DNA of 5,540 bases from Bacteroidales bacterium. GTDB lineage: Bacteria; Bacteroidota; Bacteroidia; Bacteroidales; GCA-2748055. This document shows, in pieces, positions 1-5,033 of the stretch. Location of the stretch: NCBI GenBank assembly GCA_029934875.1, contig JAOZLK010000332.1:1-5540 (forward strand). Reading direction: 5' to 3'. A program made the translations under genes and the position numbers. Numbering within the stretch: position 1 is the first letter of the stretch; the number at the start of each line of letters is the position of its first letter. The notes under the pieces were generated by a model, which was not told the origin of the DNA, did not search any database, and saw only the letters and a program-made list of their open reading frames with translations.

Positions 1-1092
1 CTCATTGAAAAAAGGAAACTGCTTAAGATGTGCAAAAGTGGTCATGTAAACATCTGAGCCCTCCATCTGCAACTTCATAAATTCATCCACCTTCCTGTAA
101 AGATCATCCGATTCACTGAACATTGATTCCCAATCCGGGTTCCGCCCTCCTTCAAGCATATCATCGCTGATGTCATCCATCCTCAGCTTATCCTCAAGTT
201 TGGGTCTCAATTTGGCCATCTCAGGCATAAGATCCTCCTGCAATTTCCTGCCTATTTCCATAGTATCCCGGGTGCGGATCAATTGTAGGGCTATTTTCTC
301 AAAACTCTGTTCAAGATTCAGATCTTCCTTAAGTAAATTCAGGCGGTTAATGATATTGGGATAGAATTCAATGCGATCGTCATGCCTGTAAAGTAAGATC
401 ACCAATGCTACCACAGCCCTGGCCGTCACCTCCTGCTCCTGTTCTGCAGCAAAATCAATCAGTCGGTGTATCTTCTCCTCATCCCAGTACCTCAAACCGG
501 AAAGCAAAATGCCGCTTATATAAAGAGCTTTTTCGTGCCACAGGAAATCCTGGCATGAAAGGATCGCTGCCGCAAGGCTGTTTTCTGCTTCGTTATATTT
601 ATTACTTAACCAGAGATGCCTGAATATCTCCATGGATAGTTCTTTCCGGCGCTCCTCATTTGCTCCGGGTGAAGTCTTTTTTTCATCAATGATTTCATCC
701 AGCTCCCTTTTGAAGGAGAGGTCATCAATGGTTTCAATTACTTTTTTACCGGTAAGCGCCTGTTTCCTGTCCAGCTCCTTCTTCAGAATATAGGTATGCC
801 AGTTGGAATGCTTTTCCATCAGGAAATCCCTTATTCGGTCGGCCAGTTCAAGGATGGAGGTGAGTAATTTATGATAGACCTTATCTCTTTCAGGATCCTG
901 CACCCCTTCCAGCATGTAGTTAAGCATCTGTTCATAGGTGTGGGCAAGGTGCTCCTGCTGGATAAAGAAATCACTGAAACCCGACTCGCCCACCAGCTCG
1001 TGGAGCACATCCAGGGCATCCTTAACTTTACGGGAAGCTACCAGGCTGCATAAACGCCTGTACCGGGTATTTATCTGGTTGACATTGATCAT
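1..1092 (-). CDS. Large alpha-helical (TPR-like) protein, N-terminal 364 residues, 3' end beyond window
   Basis: An uninterrupted frame runs from an ATG at 1092-1090 to the left edge with no stop, giving 364 residues; the C-terminus lies outside the window. The start is well fixed: an in-frame TGA lies at 1107-1105 and no other start codon falls between. The protein has no signal peptide or membrane segment and is almost entirely charged amphipathic helix. A lysine/glutamate-rich stretch lies at about residues 115-155, and helical-hairpin repeats at about 155-275 resemble degenerate TPR or HEAT units. The segment at about 340-362 (KLQMEGSDVYM, then HLKQFPFF) resembles, from memory, a conserved part of large cytoplasmic TPR-like proteins of Bacteroidales with no known function. 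It lies 70 bases downstream of the DsrE gene on the same strand and has no convincing promoter of its own, so it may be co-transcribed. The coding call is solid; the repeat assignment is tentative and I assign no function. Confidence 0.85.
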   Translation of the reverse strand, partial: MINVNQINTRYRRLCSLVASRKVKDALDVLHELVGESGFSDFFIQQEHLAHTYEQMLNYMLEGVQDPERDKVYHKLLTSILELADRIRDFLMEKHSNWHTYILKKELDRKQALTGKKVIETIDDLSFKRELDEIIDEKKTSPGANEERRKELSMEIFRHLWLSNKYNEAENSLAAAILSCQDFLWHEKALYISGILLSGLRYWDEEKIHRLIDFAAEQEQEVTARAVVALVILLYRHDDRIEFYPNIINRLNLLKEDLNLEQSFEKIALQLIRTRDTMEIGRKLQEDLMPEMAKLRPKLEDKLRMDDISDDMLEGGRNPDWESMFSESDDLYRKVDEFMKLQMEGSDVYMTTFAHLKQFPFFNE

Positions 1093-1162
1093 TCCAAGGT
1101 GGTTTCAGCAGCTAGTCCAATAATCAAGCCATTTGAATCATGCGGACAGAATGGCAGAAATA

Positions 1163-1585
1163 TCAGTAGGTCAGAACATGGTATCCGCTCTTAAGATAAG
1201 ATGTCAGGGGAACACCCATTCCCTTTACATCAATACCCAGGGCCTTCAAATCTTCTGTAACACCAAAGCCATTTGAGCATGCGATACAGGCTTCAAGAAT
1301 CACACCATCCTTGATCATTGCCTTCACCTTTTCCTGCAGGGCCTCATCTTCGGCCAGCAATTTCGAAGAGGAACCCCAGACGATCAGTACCACCTCATCA
1401 AACCAGGCGTTCCTTTTGGCTGCGTGGGTATACATCAGGCAGGACTTCTCCGCCACATCCCTGTCTCCCGAAACCCAGAGAACCGCAAGTTTATCCTTTT
1501 TCTCGTCCATATCCTGAGCATAAATAAGGGCCGATCCGGCCGATATCAATAAACAAGATAGAACAATCCATCTCAAGATCTTCAT
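1163..1585 (-). CDS. Exported DsrE-family protein
   Basis: This 140-residue protein begins with a typical signal peptide: MK, R5, a hydrophobic core at about residues 7-22, and a likely cleavage after IYA at residue 23. The mature part is one small DsrE/DsrF-type alpha/beta domain: strand LAVLWVSG (33-40), a helix with C49, strand VVLIVWGSS (65-73), a helix, then ILEACIACSNGFGV (96-109) and a C-terminal GVPLTSYLKSGYHVLTY. The C100-x-x-C103 pair sits where many DsrE-family proteins carry a conserved cysteine; in cytoplasmic relatives (DsrE, TusD) that cysteine carries persulfide sulfur. Export would place this copy in the periplasm, so sulfur or thiol handling there is inference. The gene starts 38 bases after the DUF4395 stop on the same strand, but a TAnnTTTG element in the gap suggests its own promoter. 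The family call is confident; the exact role is unknown. Confidence 0.85.
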   Translation of the reverse strand: MKILRWIVLSCLLISAGSALIYAQDMDEKKDKLAVLWVSGDRDVAEKSCLMYTHAAKRNAWFDEVVLIVWGSSSKLLAEDEALQEKVKAMIKDGVILEACIACSNGFGVTEDLKALGIDVKGMGVPLTSYLKSGYHVLTY

Positions 1586-1608
1586 GATCTGTAGTATTTG
1601 TAAACTAT

Positions 1609-1640
1609 CAAAGGTAGGCTAATCTATCCTTTTCTGCGAA
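1609..1640 (-). promoter_or_regulatory. Bacteroidota-type promoter for the DsrE gene
   Basis: On the minus strand TACCTTTG (1616-1609) matches the Bacteroidota -7 consensus TAnnTTTG exactly. TTCG (1640-1637), 20 bases upstream, is a three-of-four match to the -33 element TTTG at the expected spacing. The element lies about 23 bases before the DsrE ATG and its -33 part overlaps the end of the DUF4395 gene, so the DsrE gene could be expressed separately. Sequence match only; no transcript evidence. Confidence 0.55.
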
Positions 1641-2079
1641 CCAGCGGGAAAACCACAAAGGTATATACCCAGCAGCCTGCACAGAAGTTAAGCCCGCACT
1701 CTAGGAAAGAGAAAAGAACCAGGGTGCTCCCTGTAATCACGGCCAAAAGAGGTAAGTTCAGCAGTGCGGCTCCTAGTGTTAAGGAAGTAAGTAAGAATCC
1801 CACCCTCGCGGCAAACATCTTCGGAGCTTTATCGATCCAGATTGGCTTAAGCCCGATGGCCTTCACAAAAAAATGTGCCAGGAAACTTACGGGACTGTAT
1901 TTGAGCCTGGTAAAGGCCCGGATATAGAAATCCACCAGCATGATTCCCGGGAAAATGGGATTAGAGGTCATGAAAAAAAGACCCATCATAGTCAACATTC
2001 CAAAAGCCGTTGCACGGACCCTATTCTCATCCACCCTTTCGCTCGACACCGGGCAAACCAGTTGATTTATTTTTTCCAT
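1624..2079 (-). CDS. DUF4395-family membrane protein
   Basis: This 151-residue integral membrane protein has the hallmarks of DUF4395: an N-terminal CPVSSERVDEN segment (C9-P10, then VDEN 16-19), two hydrophobic segments at about residues 25-56, a basic amphipathic middle with APKMFAARVG (85-94), a long hydrophobic stretch at about 92-126, and a cysteine-rich end with C128, C133 and C136 (CAGCWVY) before a basic tail. The paired cysteines and the conserved CP near the N-terminus suggest redox or metal chemistry, but the family has no established function that I can name. The ATG at 2079 is preceded by AGAGGA five bases upstream (2090-2085), a reasonable Shine-Dalgarno, unusual in this window. 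A TAnnTTTG element lies about 70 bases upstream. It is the first gene of the minus-strand group, followed 38 bases later by the exported DsrE gene. Family call confident, function unknown. Confidence 0.82.
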   Translation of the reverse strand: MEKINQLVCPVSSERVDENRVRATAFGMLTMMGLFFMTSNPIFPGIMLVDFYIRAFTRLKYSPVSFLAHFFVKAIGLKPIWIDKAPKMFAARVGFLLTSLTLGAALLNLPLLAVITGSTLVLFSFLECGLNFCAGCWVYTFVVFPLVRRKG

Positions 2080-2118
2080 TTTAATCCTCTTGTTTTGTTC
2101 TGTTTCTTTAGACGCCTC

Positions 2119-2132
2119 AGGTCGGCAGACCT
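2119..2132. repeat. Short inverted repeat in the divergent intergenic region
   Basis: AGGTC (2119-2123) and GACCT (2128-2132) are perfect reverse complements separated by GGCA. The repeat lies between the candidate -7 element of the DUF4395 gene and its ATG, so it would sit in the 5' leader as a small 5-bp hairpin, or could be a dyad operator. Stems this short occur by chance, so the functional reading is weak. Confidence 0.25.
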
Positions 2133-2149
2133 TACACCTAATTGAAGGA

Positions 2150-2157
2150 CAAAGTTA
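2150..2157 (-). promoter_or_regulatory. Candidate -7 element for the DUF4395 gene
   Basis: On the minus strand TAACTTTG (2157-2150) matches TAnnTTTG exactly, about 70 bases upstream of the DUF4395 ATG. I see no TTTG at 19-22 bases further upstream, so only half of the expected promoter is supported. Confidence 0.4.
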
Positions 2158-2231
2158 TTCCGGGGACCTGTAGAAATACGCTACAGCTCCTTTTTTTAAC
2201 TTATTTTTAACAGATTCTGAGCCTAATCCTT

Positions 2232-2239
2232 TAGCTTTG
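2232..2239 (+). promoter_or_regulatory. Candidate -7 element overlapping the TTG start of the activation-domain gene
   Basis: TAGCTTTG (2232-2239) matches TAnnTTTG exactly. Upstream is a T/A-rich tract (about 2191-2210), with TTTA at 22-base spacing as a poor -33 candidate. If the element is real, transcription would start near 2243-2246, downstream of the longest possible start codon (TTG 2237). That would force translation to begin further in, for instance at TTG 2261. Confidence 0.4.
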
Positions 2240-2968
2240 TTGGCTTCTAAACAATATCCCTTGGAATACTGCGAGCTTAATATTGAAAAAGATCTCATTA
2301 ATCCCGACCTGCCAGAGCTGCTTGGGCATCTGACGGGCAATGGGGAAGCCCTTGATCAGCACACCCTGGATGTGACTAAAAAACTTATTTCAGAATGCCG
2401 GAAGGTAATGGAGCCAAAGGGGGGATATGTTCACATGAAAGCCATTCCAGACCAGAATCCCGGGGAAATTGCCATTCCGGGAATGCGCTTCCAGGCGGGT
2501 AAAACCATAGTAAAAATGGTAAAGGGGTCTGAGCTTTTCATTTTCTTCGTGGCAACTGCCGGACCCGGCCCGGAGAAAATGGCCAAAACCCTGATGGAGG
2601 AAGGGCAGTACCTTGAGGCATATATTACAGACCTGATCGCCTCAGCACTGGCCGAAAAAGCAGCTCAGTATATGCACGATCATATCAAGGAAACCTGGGC
2701 CGGAAAAGGGTTTAAAATAAGCAACCGCTACAGCCCGGGCTATTGCGGGTGGAAGGTGGATGAGCAGCAAAAGTTATTCTCCCTCTTTCCCGAAGGAAGC
2801 TGCGGAATCACACTTTCATCATCCTCCCTCATGTCCCCCATCAAATCGGTGAGTGCTTTCGTGGGTGTCGGACCTAAAGTAAGTTTCAGGGATTACACCT
2901 GCGAGCTATGCTCCATGAAAGACTGTATCTTTCGTAAAACCAAGGTATCACACGGATCACCTGCCTGA
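2237..2968 (+). CDS. Standalone methionine synthase (MetH) activation-domain protein
   Basis: This protein of up to 243 residues matches the C-terminal activation domain of cobalamin-dependent methionine synthase, which binds AdoMet and supports reductive re-methylation of inactive cob(II)alamin. The clearest motif is RYSPGY at 164-169, fitting the RxxxGY AdoMet-binding signature, followed by CGWKVDEQQKLFSLFP and by GITLSSSSLMSPIKSVSAFVGVGP (190-213). The domain stands alone, with no homocysteine-, folate- or cobalamin-binding modules, so it presumably acts in trans on a MetH lacking this part. The C-terminus adds C222-x2-C225-x4-C230, absent from E. coli MetH, which could hold a metal or iron-sulfur cluster (inference). 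The frame is open from 2174 but has no ATG; the start is TTG at 2237 or 2240, or possibly TTG 2261. An FNR-like reductase gene follows after 88 bases. An activator of another corrinoid methyltransferase is the main alternative. Confidence 0.85.
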   Translation: MLASKQYPLEYCELNIEKDLINPDLPELLGHLTGNGEALDQHTLDVTKKLISECRKVMEPKGGYVHMKAIPDQNPGEIAIPGMRFQAGKTIVKMVKGSELFIFFVATAGPGPEKMAKTLMEEGQYLEAYITDLIASALAEKAAQYMHDHIKETWAGKGFKISNRYSPGYCGWKVDEQQKLFSLFPEGSCGITLSSSSLMSPIKSVSAFVGVGPKVSFRDYTCELCSMKDCIFRKTKVSHGSPA

Positions 2969-3004
2969 TATCTCTTTCCTTCCAATATTAAAGTAATGCA
3001 TAGC

Positions 3005-3021
3005 ACAAAAGACCTTTTTGT
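3005..3021 (+). other. Weak A/T-rich inverted repeat between the activation-domain and reductase genes
   Basis: ACAAAAG (3005-3011) can pair with CTTTTTGT (3014-3021) if one T is bulged, leaving a two-base loop that is too tight without opening a pair. It sits in the 88-base gap. A weak attenuator or terminator is possible, but the poor stem argues that the two genes can be read through. Confidence 0.15.
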
Positions 3022-3056
3022 TTGTTATGGTTATTTAGTTCAAATAATGATGCTAA

Positions 3057-3728
3057 ATGCAGATGATGAATGTAGAAGTTGAAAAAACGGTTTTCGTGCT
3101 TGAACAGGTCAGACACCTTACCGAGTCCACATACGTGTTGAGGTTTTCGAGAAATGAAATGCAATTTTTGCCCGGACAACACCTGGCTCTTGGCCTCCCG
3201 GGGGCTAAGGAATTAAGGGAATACTCTATTTACAGCGGAGTCCATGATGATTTCCTTGAGGTACTCATCAAGGAGGTGGATGATGGAATCGTGAGCCGAC
3301 AACTTAAGAATATCAGCAAAGGCGATGAGATCCTGGTCAGGGGCCCGCGTGGCTTTTTTCTGACCCCCGCTGCAGTCTCCAAACCGGGAAAACTGCTCTT
3401 TATTTCAAGTGGTACAGGGCTGGCTCCTTTTCACAGCTTTGTTAGATCTTACCCGGATAGCGATTACTCCATTGTCCACGGAGGAAGGAATATTAGCGAA
3501 GCCTACGATCTGGAAGATTATAAAAAGGAGCTCTTCACCATATGTACCTCCAGGGGCGACAAGGGGGATTTTCCCGGAAGGCTGACCGATTTCCTTTTGC
3601 AAAACGAACTCGATCCCAAAGCGCGGGTATATCTCTGTGGAAACAGCAATATGATCTACGATGCCATGGATATCCTGCATGCAAAAGGTCTTCCACAGAA
3701 GCAGGTTTTTACCGAAGTCTATTTTTAG
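3057..3728 (+). CDS. FNR-like FAD/NAD(P)H oxidoreductase
   Basis: This 223-residue protein is a complete ferredoxin-NADP reductase-type two-domain flavoenzyme without an attached iron-sulfur domain. The FAD-binding barrel spans about residues 5-105, with PGQHLALGLP (39-48), the flavin signature REYSIYS (54-60) and GDEILVRGPRGFF (89-101). The NAD(P)H-binding half starts with LLFISSGTGLAPFHSF (113-128), continues with the HGGRN segment (141-145) and contains VYLCGNSNMIYDAM (191-204), with C194 in the usual place near the nicotinamide site. It ends in VFTEVYF, an aromatic C-terminus as seen in bacterial reductases where it stacks on the flavin. Substrate is likely ferredoxin or flavodoxin. The ATG at 3057 is used; ATGs at 3063 and 3066 are equally possible, since no Shine-Dalgarno decides. 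Its place after the MetH activation domain suggests it supplies reactivation electrons (inference). mtaB follows after 19 bases. Confidence 0.85.
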   Translation: MQMMNVEVEKTVFVLEQVRHLTESTYVLRFSRNEMQFLPGQHLALGLPGAKELREYSIYSGVHDDFLEVLIKEVDDGIVSRQLKNISKGDEILVRGPRGFFLTPAAVSKPGKLLFISSGTGLAPFHSFVRSYPDSDYSIVHGGRNISEAYDLEDYKKELFTICTSRGDKGDFPGRLTDFLLQNELDPKARVYLCGNSNMIYDAMDILHAKGLPQKQVFTEVYF

Positions 3729-3734
3729 ATTCAC

Positions 3735-3742
3735 TAGCTTTG
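3735..3742 (+). promoter_or_regulatory. Candidate -7 element immediately before mtaB
   Basis: TAGCTTTG (3735-3742) matches TAnnTTTG exactly and ends five bases before the mtaB ATG at 3748. Transcription from it would start at or within a base or two of the ATG, giving a leaderless or near-leaderless message. No good TTTG lies 19-22 bases upstream (the region is within the end of the reductase gene), so the match is partial. Confidence 0.4.
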
Positions 3743-3747
3743 CAGGC

Positions 3748-5031
3748 ATGAAGACAGTCTCATTTAAAACCCTTGGTTGCCGTTTGAACCAGTATGAAAC
3801 CGATGCCCTGCTTACCCAGTTTCACCAGGCCGGTTACCAGGTGGTCGATTATTCCAGTCCGGCCGATATCACAGTGATCAATACCTGTACTGTTACAAAC
3901 CAGAGTGACCAGAAATCGAGGAATACCATCAGCAACGCTGCACGGAAAAACAAAAACGGACTGGTCGTTGTAACCGGGTGTATGGCCAATAACCACAAAG
4001 AGCAACTTGAATCAAACGAGCAGGTAACTTACGTGGTTGATAATGAAAGGAAGAGCCAGATCGTCCCCCTGATCGACGCTCATTTTAAAGGAGAGATGAT
4101 CCATCCCGATTCATTTTCCCGGGATGTATTTGGATTCGAAACTGTGGATCAGAGTCTGCATACCCGTACTGCCATCAAGGTCCAGGATGGATGCGACAAT
4201 TTTTGTACCTATTGCATTGTACCTTCGGTCAGGGGACGGGCTGTAAGTCGTCCCATCGGCCAAATCCTGGAAAATGTCAGGAGCGTGATCGACAATGGCT
4301 TTAAGGAGATCGTCATCACAGGGGTAAACATCGGGCGATATGATCACGACGGGCTCAGGCTCGAAGCTGCCATTGAGAAAATTCTTGAACTGCCAGGTGA
4401 TTTCCGGGTAAGAATCTCTTCATTGGAGCCTGATGGTTTCGGACCCGAATTTCATCGCTTGTTTCAGCATCCAAAGATGACGCCCCACATGCACCTTTGC
4501 ATCCAGAGCGGATCGGACCCGATCCTCCTGAAGATGCGTCGCATGTACACGGTAAAATCATTCATGAACATCATTGAAAAATTCAGAAGCGAAATACCCG
4601 ATTTTAACTTTACCACTGATGTAATTGTAGGCTTTCCGGGCGAAACAGAGGCAGACTTTCAACTTAGCCTTGACCTTGTGAAAGAAGCACAATTCAGCCA
4701 TGTCCATACCTTCCGTTACTCCAGGCGCAAGGGAACAAGGGCCGACCGTATGGACGATCAGCTGGAAGAAAAGATTAAAAATCAAAGAAGCGAAAGGGTG
4801 AGAAAACAGGCCGAGGAGAACCGCCTTTCTTACATGCAATCGATGTTAGGGAAAAGGCAGCGGGTTCTTGTGGAAAGGGTGGATGGAAAAGGCATGGCCC
4901 GGGGCTATGGCGAGCACTATCTTCCGGTGAACTTTCTTACTGAAAGACGCGACCGGAACTGGTTTACCGAACTTACGCTGGATGGGATTGAGCCGGGTGA
5001 ATCGCCCACAATGAAGGCTTCAGTAATATAA
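3748..5031 (+). CDS. mtaB: tRNA (t6A37) methylthiotransferase MtaB
   Basis: This 427-residue radical SAM enzyme adds a methylthio group to t6A at position 37 of tRNAs reading ANN codons, giving ms2t6A. The N-terminal MTTase domain has the three auxiliary-cluster cysteines C11 (TLGCRLNQYE), C47 (NTCTVT) and C78 (TGCMA). The radical SAM cluster is C149-x3-C153-x2-C156 in DGCDNFCTYCIVPSVRGR. Further conserved blocks are ITGVNIGRY (190-198), RISSLEPDG (222-230), HLCIQSGSD (249-257) and TDVIVGFPGE (290-299). A TRAM-type RNA-binding region occupies about 368-427. The form TLGCRLNQYE and SSLEP favours MtaB over MiaB or RimO. The frame is open back to an ATG at 3661, but that would overlap the reductase gene by 68 bases and add residues absent from the family, so ATG 3748 is chosen; the protein then begins MKTVSFKTLGC as expected. 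It lies 19 bases after the reductase stop and converges on the PSP1 gene. Confidence 0.93.
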   Translation: MKTVSFKTLGCRLNQYETDALLTQFHQAGYQVVDYSSPADITVINTCTVTNQSDQKSRNTISNAARKNKNGLVVVTGCMANNHKEQLESNEQVTYVVDNERKSQIVPLIDAHFKGEMIHPDSFSRDVFGFETVDQSLHTRTAIKVQDGCDNFCTYCIVPSVRGRAVSRPIGQILENVRSVIDNGFKEIVITGVNIGRYDHDGLRLEAAIEKILELPGDFRVRISSLEPDGFGPEFHRLFQHPKMTPHMHLCIQSGSDPILLKMRRMYTVKSFMNIIEKFRSEIPDFNFTTDVIVGFPGETEADFQLSLDLVKEAQFSHVHTFRYSRRKGTRADRMDDQLEEKIKNQRSERVRKQAEENRLSYMQSMLGKRQRVLVERVDGKGMARGYGEHYLPVNFLTERRDRNWFTELTLDGIEPGESPTMKASVI

Positions 5032-5033
5032 AC

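Noticed and set aside
170..1123. Plus-strand frames of 60-72 codons opposite the helical protein
   Set aside because: They are scattered short frames antisense to an uninterrupted 364-codon gene, with low-complexity or arginine/serine-rich composition typical of shadow frames.
1873..2145. 90-residue plus-strand frame across the start of the DUF4395 gene and the divergent region
   Set aside because: The translation has no domain character and is antisense to the DUF4395 gene for most of its length.
2080..2236. Cobalamin riboswitch upstream of the MetH activation-domain gene
   Set aside because: The intergenic space is only 157 bases, much of it likely belonging to the divergent gene, and I see no B12-box-like sequence or the needed helices.
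3661..3747. Longer mtaB start at ATG 3661
   Set aside because: It would overlap the reductase gene by 68 bases, and the added residues are just another frame of that gene; the family N-terminus begins at ATG 3748.
3405..3749. 114-residue minus-strand frame opposite the reductase gene
   Set aside because: It lies antisense to a well-supported gene, shows no recognisable domain, and is explained as a shadow frame.
4800..5033. Frameshift that could restore the missing PSP1 tail downstream of 5034 on the minus strand
   Set aside because: The minus-strand frames below 5034 show no cysteine-rich GGIGPCG-like segment; that region is fully accounted for by mtaB on the other strand.
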